Origin: Streptomyces sp. G-G2
Lineage (GTDB): Bacteria > Actinomycetota > Actinomycetes > Streptomycetales > Streptomycetaceae
Assembly: GCF_030063135.1 (NCBI RefSeq)
Contig: NZ_JASISO010000012.1
Location: forward strand, 1-64,000
DNA: 64,000 nucleotides
Direction of reading: 5' to 3'
The notes under the pieces were generated by a model. It was not told the origin of the DNA and made no database searches. It was given only the letters and a program-made list of their open reading frames with translations. Each line of letters begins with the position of its first letter. Position 1 is the stretch's first letter. Positions 1-7,600 of the stretch are shown here, one piece after another. The position numbers and the translations under genes were made by a program.

Positions 1-1
1 C

Positions 2-52
2 GCCGGGACCCCCGCCCCCGCCTCCGCCTCCGCCGGGACCCCCGCCCCCGCC
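2..52 (+). repeat. Duplicated linker-coding unit
   Basis: The 22-bp unit at 1-22 recurs at 31-52, separated by 8 bp. It encodes the repeated AGTPAPA stretch in the hydrophilic loop of the citrate transporter. It is an in-frame coding repeat, not a mobile element. Confidence 0.6.
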
Positions 53-709
53 CCGGACGGCGACGGGTTCCAGGGGCTGGACCCCGACCGGGACACCCTG
101 CGACCGCGTCTCTACTGGTTCAACGCCGGGCTCACCCTCACCCTGCTCACCGCGATGATCATGGAGTTGCTCCCCATCCCGGTGCTCTTCCTGCTCGGCG
201 CCGCCCTCGCGCTCACCGTCAACTACCCGAGGATGACCGACCAGAGGGCCCGGATCGCCGCGCACGCCGACAACGTCCTCAATGTCGCGGGCATGGTCTT
301 CGCCGCCGCCGTCTTCACCGGCGTCCTGACCGGCACCGGCATGGTGAAGGAGATGGCCGACTGGCTCGTCGGCGCCATCCCCGACGGGATGGGCCCGCAC
401 ATGGCCCTGGTCACCGGCCTGCTGAGCCTGCCGCTCACCTACTTCATGTCCAACGACGGCTTCTACTTCGGCGTCCTGCCCGTGCTCGCCGAGGCGGGCG
501 CCGCCCACGGGGTCTCCCCGCTCTCGATCGCCCGCGCCTCCCTGGCCGGTCAGGCCCTGCACATGTCCAGCCCGTTGGTTCCGGCCGTCTACGTGCTCGT
601 CGGCATGGCGAAGGTCGAGTTCGGCGACCACACCCGCTTCACCGTGAAGTGGGCCGTGCTGACCTCCCTCGTGGTCCTGGCGGCGGGGATGCTTTTCGGC
701 ATCATCTGA
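2..709 (+). CDS. CitMHS-family citrate-divalent metal:H+ symporter, C-terminal part
   Basis: The 5' end lies outside the window, and the reading frame is open from base 2. The visible 235 residues begin with an Ala/Pro/Gly/Thr-rich linker built from a duplicated AGTPAPA unit, then give about five hydrophobic transmembrane segments. FMSNDGFYFGVLPVL and the LHMSSPLVPAVY stretch are typical of the CitMHS family, which imports metal-citrate complexes across the cytoplasmic membrane. I infer the linker to be the central hydrophilic loop between the two halves of the transporter. It is followed by an operator-like palindrome and an ALDH gene, so it may be the last gene of its own unit. Family call good, exact substrate inferred. 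Confidence 0.8.
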   Translation, partial: AGTPAPASASAGTPAPAPDGDGFQGLDPDRDTLRPRLYWFNAGLTLTLLTAMIMELLPIPVLFLLGAALALTVNYPRMTDQRARIAAHADNVLNVAGMVFAAAVFTGVLTGTGMVKEMADWLVGAIPDGMGPHMALVTGLLSLPLTYFMSNDGFYFGVLPVLAEAGAAHGVSPLSIARASLAGQALHMSSPLVPAVYVLVGMAKVEFGDHTRFTVKWAVLTSLVVLAAGMLFGII

Positions 710-733
710 CCGTCGTCCGACCCTGGCACCAGA

Positions 734-752
734 AAACTACCGACGCTAGTTT
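734..752. promoter_or_regulatory. Operator-like palindrome upstream of the ALDH gene
   Basis: AAACTACCGACGCTAGTTT is an inverted repeat of 9-bp arms around a central A, with one mismatch. A near-identical 19-mer lies at 4124-4142 between the TetR gene (3451-4095) and the acyl-CoA dehydrogenase gene. I infer that this TetR regulator binds both sites and so controls the ALDH/ADH pair, itself and the dehydrogenase. Confidence 0.6.
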
Positions 753-815
753 GTAGGGTGGCCGCGAGGTCCACGCGGTCCACGCGTTCACGCGCTCGTG
801 CTCGGGAGGAATGCC

Positions 816-2228
816 ATGAAGGCCCACGACGGTATGTACATCGGCGGGGAGTGGCGGCCCGCCGCCGGACGGGACCGGATCGAGGTCGTCAACCCGGCGG
901 ACGAGCAGGTCATCGCCGACGTCCCGGCCGGGACCGAGGAGGACGTGGACGCGGCGGTCCGGGCCGCCCGCGCCGCGTTCCCCGGCTGGGCGGCCACCCC
1001 GCCCGCCGAGCGGGCCGCGCGGATCGGCGCCCTGCGCGACGTCCTGGTCGCCCGCAAGAGCGAGATCGCGCAGACCATCACCGCCGAGCTGGGCTCCCCG
1101 TTGGGCTTCTCCGAGGCGGTGCACGTCGGCGCTCCCATCGCCGTGGCCCACTCCTTCGCCGAGCTGGGGGCGACGTACGCCTTCGAGGAGCGCATCGGCA
1201 ACTCCACCGTCCTGCTGGAGCCGGTCGGTGTCGTCGGAGCCATCACCCCCTGGAACTATCCCCTGCACCAGGTCGTTGCCAAAGTGGCACCCGCTCTCAC
1301 CGCGGGCTGCACCGTCGTCCTCAAGCCCGCCGAGGACACCCCGCTGACCGCACAGCTCTTCGCCGAAGCCGTGCACGAGGCGGGCATTCCCGCCGGTGTG
1401 TTCAACCTGGTGACCGGCACCGGACCGGTCGCCGGACAGGCGCTGGCCGCCCACCCCGGGGTGGACCTCGTCTCCTTCACCGGCTCGACCGCCGTCGGCA
1501 AGCGGATCGGCGCCACCGCGGGCGCCGCGATCAAGCGGGTCGCGCTCGAACTGGGTGGCAAATCGGCCAATGTCATCCTGCCCGGGGCCGACCTCGCCAA
1601 GGCGGTCTCGGTCGGAGTCGGCCACGTCATGAACAACGCGGGCCAGAGCTGCAACGCCCTGACCCGGATGCTCGTCCACCGCGACGACTACGAGGAAGCC
1701 GTCTCCCTCGCCGCCGCCGCGGTGGCCAAGTACCCCACCGGCGACCCGCGCGACCCCGCCACCCGCCTCGGCCCGGTCGTCAACGCCAAGCAGCACGAAC
1801 GCGTCCGCGGCTACATCGCCAAGGGCGTCGAGGAGGGCGCCCGCCTGGTCGCCGGCGGCTCCGACGCGCCCGCGGAGCGCGGCTACTTCGTGGCGCCCAC
1901 CGTCTTCGCCGATGTCACCCCGGACATGACGATCGCCCAGGAGGAGATCTTCGGCCCCGTCCTGTCGATCCTGGCCTACGCCGACGAGGACGAGGCCCTG
2001 CGCATCGCCAACGGCACCGTCTACGGTCTCGGCGGCGCCGTGTGGGCGGCGGACGAGGCGAGCGCCGTCGCCTTCGCCCGCCGGATGGACACCGGCCAGG
2101 TGGACATCAACGGCGGCCGGTTCAACCCGCTCGCGCCCTTCGGCGGCTACAAGCAGTCGGGCGTCGGGCGCGAACTGGGCCCGCACGGCCTGGCCGAGTA
2201 CCTCCAGACCAAGTCCCTGCAGTTCTGA
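816..2228 (+). CDS. NAD(P)+-dependent aldehyde dehydrogenase
   Basis: 470 residues, the normal length for the family. It oxidises an aldehyde to the carboxylate with NAD(P)+ in the cytoplasm. The FTGSTAVGKRIG cofactor loop is followed by LELGGKSAN with the general-base Glu near residue 245, and GQSCNALTR with the nucleophilic Cys at residue 279. I chose ATG at 816 because GGGAGGA sits 5 bases upstream; an in-frame GTG at 798 would add six residues. The next gene, an alcohol dehydrogenase, starts 26 bp downstream, so the two enzymes can take an alcohol through aldehyde to acid. The physiological substrate is unknown. Confidence 0.9.
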   Translation: MKAHDGMYIGGEWRPAAGRDRIEVVNPADEQVIADVPAGTEEDVDAAVRAARAAFPGWAATPPAERAARIGALRDVLVARKSEIAQTITAELGSPLGFSEAVHVGAPIAVAHSFAELGATYAFEERIGNSTVLLEPVGVVGAITPWNYPLHQVVAKVAPALTAGCTVVLKPAEDTPLTAQLFAEAVHEAGIPAGVFNLVTGTGPVAGQALAAHPGVDLVSFTGSTAVGKRIGATAGAAIKRVALELGGKSANVILPGADLAKAVSVGVGHVMNNAGQSCNALTRMLVHRDDYEEAVSLAAAAVAKYPTGDPRDPATRLGPVVNAKQHERVRGYIAKGVEEGARLVAGGSDAPAERGYFVAPTVFADVTPDMTIAQEEIFGPVLSILAYADEDEALRIANGTVYGLGGAVWAADEASAVAFARRMDTGQVDINGGRFNPLAPFGGYKQSGVGRELGPHGLAEYLQTKSLQF

Positions 2229-2254
2229 GCCCCGGAAACACGGAGACGACGACC

Positions 2255-3334
2255 ATGGTCCGCGCCGCCATCCTGCCCGCCATCGGAGCACCCCTGGAGA
2301 TCAGGGAGATCGTGCTGCCCGACCCCGGACCCGGGCAGGTCCGGGTCAAGCTCACCGCCGCCGGGGTCTGCCACTCAGACCTCTCCCTCACCGACGGCAC
2401 CATGCGGGTCCCCGTACCGGCCGTCCTGGGCCACGAGGGGTCCGGCACCGTTCTCGCCGTCGGCGAGGGCGTCACCCACGTCGCCCCCGGCGACGGCGTG
2501 GTCCTCAACTGGGCCCCGTCCTGCGGGCAGTGCCACCACTGCTCCATCGGCGAGGTCTGGCTCTGCGTCAACGCCCTCGCGGGCGTCGGCGCCGTCTACG
2601 CGCACGACGCGCACGGCACCGAGCTGCACCCCGGGCTCAATGTGGCCGCCTTCGCCGAAGAGACCGTGGTCGCGGCGCGCTGCGTGCTGCCCGCACCGGC
2701 CGGGGTTCCCCTCGCCGAGGCCGCGCTGTTGGGCTGCGCCGTCCTCACCGGCTACGGCGCCGTCCACCACAGCGCCCAGGTCCGGCCCGGCGAGTCCGTC
2801 GCCGTCTTCGGTGTCGGCGGCGTGGGCCTCGCCGCCCTCCAGGCCGCGCGGATCGCGATGGCGGGCGCGATCGTGGCCGTGGACATCTCCCCGGCCAAGG
2901 AGGAGCTGGCCCGCGCGGCCGGGGCCACGGAGTTCGTCCTCGCCTCCGACACCACCGCCAAGGAGATCCGCGCGCTCACCGGCGGCCGGGGTGTGGACGT
3001 CGCCGTCGAGTGCGTCGGCCGGGCCGACACCATCCGCGGCGCCTGGGAGTCCACCCGGCGCGGCGGGCGTACGACGGTCGTCGGGATCGGCGGCAAGGAA
3101 CAGCAGGTCACCTTCCACGCCCTGGAGATCTTCCACTTCGCCCGCAGCCTCACCGGCTGTGTCTACGGCAACAGCGACCCGGCCCGGGACCTGCCGGTCC
3201 TCGCCGCCCACGTCCGGGCCGGCCGCCTCGACCTCGGCGCCCTCGTGACCGACCGCATCGGCCTCGACGGCATCCCGGCCGCCTTCGACGCGATGCTCGC
3301 GGGCAAGGGCGGCCGCTCCCTGGTGATCTTCTAG
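2255..3334 (+). CDS. Zn-dependent class III-type alcohol dehydrogenase (MDR family)
   Basis: 359 residues. The catalytic-zinc Cys lies in GVCHSD (about residue 38), with GHEGSG following. The structural-zinc loop CGQCHHCSIGEVWLC supplies four Cys, and GVGGVGLAALQ is the nucleotide-binding turn. It oxidises alcohols reversibly with NAD+, or acts on thiol adducts as in mycothiol- or formaldehyde-type relatives; the substrate cannot be told. It is co-directional with the ALDH gene 26 bp upstream, which is the natural next step of the pathway, and ends in a strong bidirectional terminator. Confidence 0.88.
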   Translation: MVRAAILPAIGAPLEIREIVLPDPGPGQVRVKLTAAGVCHSDLSLTDGTMRVPVPAVLGHEGSGTVLAVGEGVTHVAPGDGVVLNWAPSCGQCHHCSIGEVWLCVNALAGVGAVYAHDAHGTELHPGLNVAAFAEETVVAARCVLPAPAGVPLAEAALLGCAVLTGYGAVHHSAQVRPGESVAVFGVGGVGLAALQAARIAMAGAIVAVDISPAKEELARAAGATEFVLASDTTAKEIRALTGGRGVDVAVECVGRADTIRGAWESTRRGGRTTVVGIGGKEQQVTFHALEIFHFARSLTGCVYGNSDPARDLPVLAAHVRAGRLDLGALVTDRIGLDGIPAAFDAMLAGKGGRSLVIF

Positions 3335-3346
3335 GGCGATCTTCGA

Positions 3347-3392
3347 GGCCGAACTGCCCGATGGGCCGGCCGCCGGACCGGGCAGTTTGGCC
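3347..3392. terminator. Bidirectional terminator-like hairpin
   Basis: GGCCxAACTGCCCG at 3347-3360 pairs with CGGGCAGTTxGGCC at 3379-3392 across a 18-nt GC-rich loop. It lies between the convergent adh and tetR genes. Confidence 0.6.
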
Positions 3393-3450
3393 GGTTCGCA
3401 TCCCGGCGCGCGTACGGGTCCCGCGCGCCGGGGCGCACGGTCCTTGCCCG

Positions 3451-4095
3451 CTACCGGGTCCGCAGGGCCTCGTACTGGAGGGCCAGGCCGTCCAGCAGGG
3501 CTGTCAGGCCCGTCTCGAAGGCCCCCTCGTCCACCTCCCGCTGCCGTTCCGCCAGCAGGTGGGCCTGGCCCAGGTGCGGGTAGTCCGCCGGGTCGTACGC
3601 CGCCTCGTCGTCCACGAAACCCCGGGCGAACGAGGCCACCGCCGAGCCCAGGATGAAGTACCTCATCAGCGCGCCGATCCGGGTCGCCTGGGCGGGCGGC
3701 CACCCCGCCGCCGTCATCCCCCCGTACACCGCGTCGGCCACCCGCAGCCCGGCCGGGCGCCGCCCCGGCCCGCGCGCCAGCACCGGCACGATGTGCGGGT
3801 GGTCGGCCAGCGCGTCCCGGTAGGAGTGCGCCCAGTCGGCCAGGGCGGTGCGCCAGTCCCGCGGGTCCGGGTCCTCGAACATCGTCAGGTCCACCCGCGC
3901 GCTCACCGCGTCCGCGACCGCCTCCAGGATCTGGTCCTTGGTGCGGAAGTGGTTGTAGAGCGAGGGCCCGCTGACCCCCAGGGCCGCCGCCAGCCGCCGG
4001 GTGGAGACCGCCTCCAGTCCCTCCGCGTCCACCAGCGCGCCCGCCGCCGACACGATGCGGTCTCTGCTGAGGAGGGGCTTGCGCGGTCTGGCCAT
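3451..4095 (-). CDS. TetR-family transcriptional repressor
   Basis: 214 residues. The N-terminal helix-turn-helix covers about residues 10-55 (STRRLAAALGVSGPSLYNHF followed by RTKDQILEAV), and the variable C-terminal half would bind ligand. I chose ATG at 4095 because TACTAT, a -10 hexamer, ends seven bases before it, as in leaderless Streptomyces transcripts; an ATG three codons upstream (4104) is the alternative. The palindrome at 4124-4142 overlaps the promoter and recurs at 734-752. I infer autorepression plus control of the acyl-CoA dehydrogenase and the ALDH/ADH pair. Ligand likely an acyl-CoA or related metabolite, by context only. Confidence 0.85.
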   Translation of the reverse strand: MARPRKPLLSRDRIVSAAGALVDAEGLEAVSTRRLAAALGVSGPSLYNHFRTKDQILEAVADAVSARVDLTMFEDPDPRDWRTALADWAHSYRDALADHPHIVPVLARGPGRRPAGLRVADAVYGGMTAAGWPPAQATRIGALMRYFILGSAVASFARGFVDDEAAYDPADYPHLGQAHLLAERQREVDEGAFETGLTALLDGLALQYEALRTR

Positions 4096-4123
4096 GCGCC
4101 ACATAGTAAAGCCTGCCCGCCAT

Positions 4124-4142
4124 AAACTAGCGGCGCTAATTT
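4124..4142. promoter_or_regulatory. Operator-like palindrome in the tetR/acyl-CoA dehydrogenase divergent promoter
   Basis: AAACTAGCGGCGCTAATTT has 9-bp arms around a central G with one mismatch. It matches the 734-752 site in spacing and in most bases, and sits between divergent start codons, where a TetR repressor would block both promoters. Confidence 0.65.
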
Positions 4143-4174
4143 AAGGCGTCGGCCCACGCGTTCGAGAGGTGGCC

Positions 4175-5332
4175 ATGAACCTGGAACTCAGCGAGGAGCA
4201 GACCGCGGTCCGACAGCTCGCCCGCGACTTCGCGGACCGCGAGATCGCGCCGTACGCCGCCGAGTGGGACCGCGCCGAGAGCGTGGACCGGGCCATCGTC
4301 AAGAAGCTCGGCGCGCTCGGCTTCCTCGGCCTCACCGTCCCGGAGGAGTACGGCGGCTCCGGCGGCGACCACCTCGCCTACGTCCTGGTCACCGAGGAGC
4401 TGGGCCGCGCCGACTCCGCCGTGCGCGGCATCGTCTCCGTATCCCTCGGCCTGGTCGCCAAGACCGTCGCCGCCTGGGGGAGCGAGGAGCAGAAGCGCGC
4501 CTGGCTGCCGCGCCTGTGCTCCGGCGACGCCCTCGGCTGCTTCGGCCTCACCGAGCCCGGGACCGGCTCCGACGCCGGGAACCTCACCACCCGCGCCGCG
4601 CACGACCCGGCCACCGGGACCTACACCGTCAACGGCGCCAAGACGTTCATCACCAACGGCACCTGGGCCGACGTGGTCCTCCTCTTCGCCCGCACCAACG
4701 ACGAACCCGGCCACCGCGGGATCTCCGCCTTCCTCGTCCCCACCGGTACCCCCGGCCTGACCCGCCGCGAGATCCACGGCAAGCTCGGCCTGCGCGGCCA
4801 GGCCACCGCCGAACTCACCTTCGAGGACGTCCGCGTCCCCGCCTCCGCGATGCTCGGCCCCGAGGGCAAGGGCTTCTCGGTGGCGATGTCCGCGCTGGCC
4901 AAAGGCCGGATGTCGGTCGCCGCGGGCTGTGTCGGCATCGCCCAGGCGGCGCTGGACGCGTCGCTGGCGTACGCCACCCAGCGCGAGCAGTTCGGCAAGC
5001 CGATCGCCGGTCACCAGCTCGTCCAGGAGCTGATCGCGGACATCTCCGTCGACGTGGACGCCGCCCGGCTGCTCACCTGGCGGGTCGCCGATCTCATCGA
5101 CCGCGGGCTGCCCTTCGCCACCGAGTCCTCCACCGCCAAGCTCTTCGCCTCGGAGGCGGCGGTCCGCGCGGCGGGCAACGCCCTCCAGGTACACGGTGGT
5201 TACGGCTACATCGACGAGTACCCTGCGGGCAAGCTGCTGCGCGACGCCCGCGTCATGACCCTCTACGAAGGCACCAGCCAGATCCAGAAGCTGCTGATCG
5301 GCCGCGCGCGCACCGGAGTCTCCGCCTTCTGA
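4175..5332 (+). CDS. Acyl-CoA dehydrogenase
   Basis: 385 residues, standard for the flavoprotein family that makes trans-2-enoyl-CoA while passing electrons to ETF. CFGLTEPGTGSDAGNL is the FAD/substrate signature, and LYEGTSQIQ near the C terminus carries the catalytic Glu (about residue 364). Start ATG 4175 is preceded by GAGAGG; a GTG two codons earlier is possible. It is divergent from the TetR gene with a shared operator. Sequence style resembles short-chain, butyryl/isovaleryl-type enzymes, but chain length specificity cannot be fixed from this alone. Confidence 0.9.
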   Translation: MNLELSEEQTAVRQLARDFADREIAPYAAEWDRAESVDRAIVKKLGALGFLGLTVPEEYGGSGGDHLAYVLVTEELGRADSAVRGIVSVSLGLVAKTVAAWGSEEQKRAWLPRLCSGDALGCFGLTEPGTGSDAGNLTTRAAHDPATGTYTVNGAKTFITNGTWADVVLLFARTNDEPGHRGISAFLVPTGTPGLTRREIHGKLGLRGQATAELTFEDVRVPASAMLGPEGKGFSVAMSALAKGRMSVAAGCVGIAQAALDASLAYATQREQFGKPIAGHQLVQELIADISVDVDAARLLTWRVADLIDRGLPFATESSTAKLFASEAAVRAAGNALQVHGGYGYIDEYPAGKLLRDARVMTLYEGTSQIQKLLIGRARTGVSAF

Positions 5333-5428
5333 GCCGGGGCCCCGGCGCCCGCCACTGAGTACGCATCTGCACGCATCTGAGTACGCGCACGGATTACCCC
5401 CGCGCCCGCCGCTCGCGATGCTGGACCC

Positions 5429-5743
5429 ATGAACGAGACACCGGTCAAGCAGCAGAACACGGGGGCGTACTACGGCCAGGCCGTCGCCTCCTTCGGCATC
5501 GCCATGGGCGCCGTCTCCCTGGGGATCTACAACCTGGACGCGAACGCCTGGGTGCGGGCCTTCCTCGGCATCGCGGTGCTCTACCTCACCACCTCCGCCT
5601 TCACGCTCGCCAAGGTGGTGCGCGACCGCCAGGAGGTCACCCAGATCGTCACCCGGGTCGACCAGGCCAGGATGGAGAAGATCATGACGGAGTACGACCC
5701 CTTCTCGCCCCGGCCGCTCCCGAAGCCCGCTCAAGACCGCTAA
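5429..5743 (+). CDS. YiaA/YiaB two-helix membrane protein
   Basis: 104 residues with two hydrophobic segments at about 17-35 and 43-62, matching the small YiaAB membrane-protein family of unknown function. The charged C-terminal tail RDRQEVTQIV and onward is presumably cytoplasmic. The promoter region (5352-5390) contains direct repeats of GAGTACGC and ACGCATCTG. The stop codon overlaps the start of the next regulatory motif. Confidence 0.8.
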   Translation: MNETPVKQQNTGAYYGQAVASFGIAMGAVSLGIYNLDANAWVRAFLGIAVLYLTTSAFTLAKVVRDRQEVTQIVTRVDQARMEKIMTEYDPFSPRPLPKPAQDR

Positions 5744-5754
5744 GCGCTTGCTCA
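5742..5754. promoter_or_regulatory. TetR operator candidate, copy 1
   Basis: AAGCGCTTGCTCA recurs exactly at 7046-7058. The two sites flank the convergent tetR-maoC pair, each upstream of one of the genes. The core AAGCGCTT is a perfect palindrome. I infer binding by the TetR encoded at 5823-6464. Confidence 0.55.
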
Positions 5755-5822
5755 CCCTCCGGTAAGGTGTTCCTTCCACACGGGACGAGCATGGCGAACA
5801 CGGCGAAGAGGGTGAGCGGGCG

Positions 5823-6464
5823 ATGGACATCGCGGACGAGGCGCCGACCGGCGGCTACCAGCCGTGGTCGGAGGTCACCCCCGACGCCGCACGGCGGCTG
5901 CTCGTCGCCGCCGTCGAGGCCTTCGCCGAGCGCGGCTACCACGCCACCACCACGCGTGACATCGCGGGGCGGGCCGGAATGAGCCCCGCCGCGCTCTACA
6001 TCCACTACAAGACCAAGGAAGAACTGCTCCACCGGATCAGCCGGATCGGTCACGACAAGGCCCTGGAGATCCTGGAGACGGCCGCGGACGGACCCGGCAC
6101 CGCCGCCGAGCGGCTCGACGCCGCCGTCCGGTCCTTCGTCCTGTGGCACGCCGCGCACCACACCACCGCGCGCGTGGTCCAGTACGAGCTCGACGCTCTC
6201 GCTCCGGAGCACCGCTCCGACATCGTGGCCCTGCGCCGCCGCAGCGACGCGGCCGTCCGCCGCATCCTGGCGGACGGGGTCCGTACGGGCGAGTTCGACG
6301 TGCCGGACGTACCGGGCACCACTCTCGCCGTGCTCTCGCTGTGCATCGACGTGGCCCGCTGGTTCAGCGCGTCGGGGCGGCGCGCGCCCGACGAGGTCGG
6401 CGCGCTCTACGCCGACCTCGTGCTCCGCATGGTCGGGGCCCGCCAGGAAGCCCCTCAGAAGTAG
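5823..6464 (+). CDS. TetR-family transcriptional regulator
   Basis: 213 residues. The helix-turn-helix lies near residues 38-62 (TTRDIAGRAGMSPAALYIHY), with a C-terminal ligand domain of the type common in regulators of acyl-CoA metabolism. Start ATG 5823 follows GGGTGAGCGGGCG. Its promoter contains the 5742 site, and the same motif precedes the convergent maoC gene, so local repression of both is likely. The 3' ends of the two genes overlap by 10 bp. Confidence 0.85.
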   Translation: MDIADEAPTGGYQPWSEVTPDAARRLLVAAVEAFAERGYHATTTRDIAGRAGMSPAALYIHYKTKEELLHRISRIGHDKALEILETAADGPGTAAERLDAAVRSFVLWHAAHHTTARVVQYELDALAPEHRSDIVALRRRSDAAVRRILADGVRTGEFDVPDVPGTTLAVLSLCIDVARWFSASGRRAPDEVGALYADLVLRMVGARQEAPQK

Positions 6465-6916
6465 TAGCGGGACACCGTCTCCGCCACGCACACCGGCTTC
6501 TCGCCGCCCTCGCGCTCGATCGTCACGGTCGCCGCGACCTGCACCCCGCCACCCGCCTCCGTGACCGCGGTGATGACGGCGGTGGCCCGCAGCAGCGAGC
6601 CGACCGGCACCGGTGCGGGGAAACGCACCTTGTCCACCCCGTAGTTGATGCCCATCCGCATGCCCTCGACCCGCATGACCTGCGGCACCAGGCTCGGCAT
6701 CAGCGCGAGCGTCAGGTACCCGTGCGCGATGGTGGTCCCGAAGGGTCCCGAGGCCGCCCGTTCGGGGTCCACGTGGATCCACTGGTGATCGCCGGTGGCG
6801 TCGGCGAACAGGTCGATCCGCTTCTGGTCGATCTCCAGCCACGCGCTCGGCCCGAGCGGCTCACCGACCCCGGCGCGCAGTTCCTCGGCGGACGTGAAGA
6901 TCCTCGGCTCGGCCAT
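6455..6916 (-). CDS. MaoC-family (R)-specific enoyl-CoA hydratase/dehydratase
   Basis: 153 residues, a single hot-dog domain. The hydratase-2 signature is visible: DATGDHQWIHVDPERA holds the catalytic Asp/His pair (about residues 36-41), followed by GPFGTTIAHGYLTLAL. It adds water to trans-2-enoyl-CoA to give (R)-3-hydroxyacyl-CoA. Start ATG 6916 has a purine-rich GAGGCAGGGG upstream. It is convergent with the TetR gene, and its upstream region holds an 11-unit 9-bp repeat array and a TetR site. Confidence 0.9.
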   Translation of the reverse strand: MAEPRIFTSAEELRAGVGEPLGPSAWLEIDQKRIDLFADATGDHQWIHVDPERAASGPFGTTIAHGYLTLALMPSLVPQVMRVEGMRMGINYGVDKVRFPAPVPVGSLLRATAVITAVTEAGGGVQVAATVTIEREGGEKPVCVAETVSRYYF

Positions 6917-6940
6917 GCCTGTGCCCCTGCCTCTCGAACG

Positions 6941-7039
6941 GCTACATCGACTACATCAACTGCGTCAGCTACATCTAGCGCGTCAGCTACATCTACTACG
7001 TCGGCCAAGTCCACTACGGCAGCTACCTCCGCTCCAGCA
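6941..7039. repeat. Degenerate 9-bp tandem repeat array in the maoC upstream region
   Basis: Eleven consecutive 9-bp units, consensus RCTACATCN: GCTACATCG, ACTACATCA, ACTGCGTCA, GCTACATCT, AGCGCGTCA, GCTACATCT and so on, keeping phase to 7039. The array lies between the maoC start codon (6916) and the TetR-type palindrome (7041-7058), so it would form the 5' leader or promoter spacer of maoC. Confidence 0.75.
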
Positions 7040-7040
7040 G

Positions 7041-7058
7041 CGAACAAGCGCTTGCTCA
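7041..7058. promoter_or_regulatory. TetR operator candidate, copy 2
   Basis: GAACAAGC/GCTTGCTC is a near-perfect inverted repeat (8-bp arms, one mismatch), and it contains AAGCGCTTGCTCA as found at 5742. It is located upstream of maoC on the minus strand and about 70 bp upstream of soxR on the plus strand. Confidence 0.6.
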
Positions 7059-7116
7059 GGGTGCTCAGCATGCTGGGACCTCAAGGGTCTGTCAACGGAT
7101 CCCCGCCGCCACCGAC

Positions 7117-7122
7117 TACCCT
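7117..7122 (+). promoter_or_regulatory. Leaderless -10 element for soxR
   Basis: TACCCT ends seven bases before the GTG start at 7130, the spacing expected for a leaderless mRNA in Streptomyces. No Shine-Dalgarno is visible. Confidence 0.45.
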
Positions 7123-7129
7123 CGACCCG

Positions 7130-7600
7130 GTGCCGCAGATTCCCGAAAAAGTCCACGAACTCACCGTCGGCCAGCTGTCCGCGCGCAGCGGCGCGGCGGT
7201 CTCCGCGCTCCATTTCTACGAGACCAAGGGCCTGATCAGCAGCACCCGCACCGCGGGAAACCAGCGCCGGTACACCCGTGACGCCCTGCGCCGGGTCGCC
7301 TTCGTCCGCGCCGCCCAGCGTGTCGGAATCCCGCTGGTCACCATCCGCGAGGCCCTCGCCCAGCTGCCCGAGGAGCGCACGCCCACCCACGAGGACTGGG
7401 CTCGGCTCTCCGAGAACTGGCGTACCGAACTCGACCAGCGCATCAAGCAACTCGGGCGTCTGCGCGACCATTTGAGCGAGTGCATCGGCTGCGGCTGTCT
7501 CTCGCTGGAGACCTGTGTGCTCTCCAACCCGGACGACGTCTTCGGCGACCGCATCACCGGCTCCCGCCTCTACGTCACGCCCCGCGAGTCCAGTTCGTAG
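7130..7600 (+). CDS. soxR: Redox-sensing MerR-family activator SoxR
   Basis: 156 residues. An N-terminal MerR winged helix (ELTVGQLSARSGAAVSALHF, YETKGLI, NQRRYTRDALRRV) is followed by a dimerisation helix and the [2Fe-2S] ligands C118, C121, C123 and C129 in CIGCGCLSLETC. In Streptomyces, SoxR responds to redox-active metabolites such as endogenous pigments. The GTG start gives MPQIPEK, matching the family N terminus, and avoids a long spurious extension. The downstream convergent gene overlaps its 3' end by 26 bp. Confidence 0.95.
   Translation: MPQIPEKVHELTVGQLSARSGAAVSALHFYETKGLISSTRTAGNQRRYTRDALRRVAFVRAAQRVGIPLVTIREALAQLPEERTPTHEDWARLSENWRTELDQRIKQLGRLRDHLSECIGCGCLSLETCVLSNPDDVFGDRITGSRLYVTPRESSS

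Noticed and set aside
5333..5346. GCCGGGGCCCCGGC palindrome after the acyl-CoA dehydrogenase
   Set aside because: It has no loop and no T-run, so it is too weak to call a terminator.
7079..7085. CCTCAAG, a half of a SoxR box, upstream of soxR
   Set aside because: The matching half is missing, and S. coelicolor SoxR is not known to need one there.
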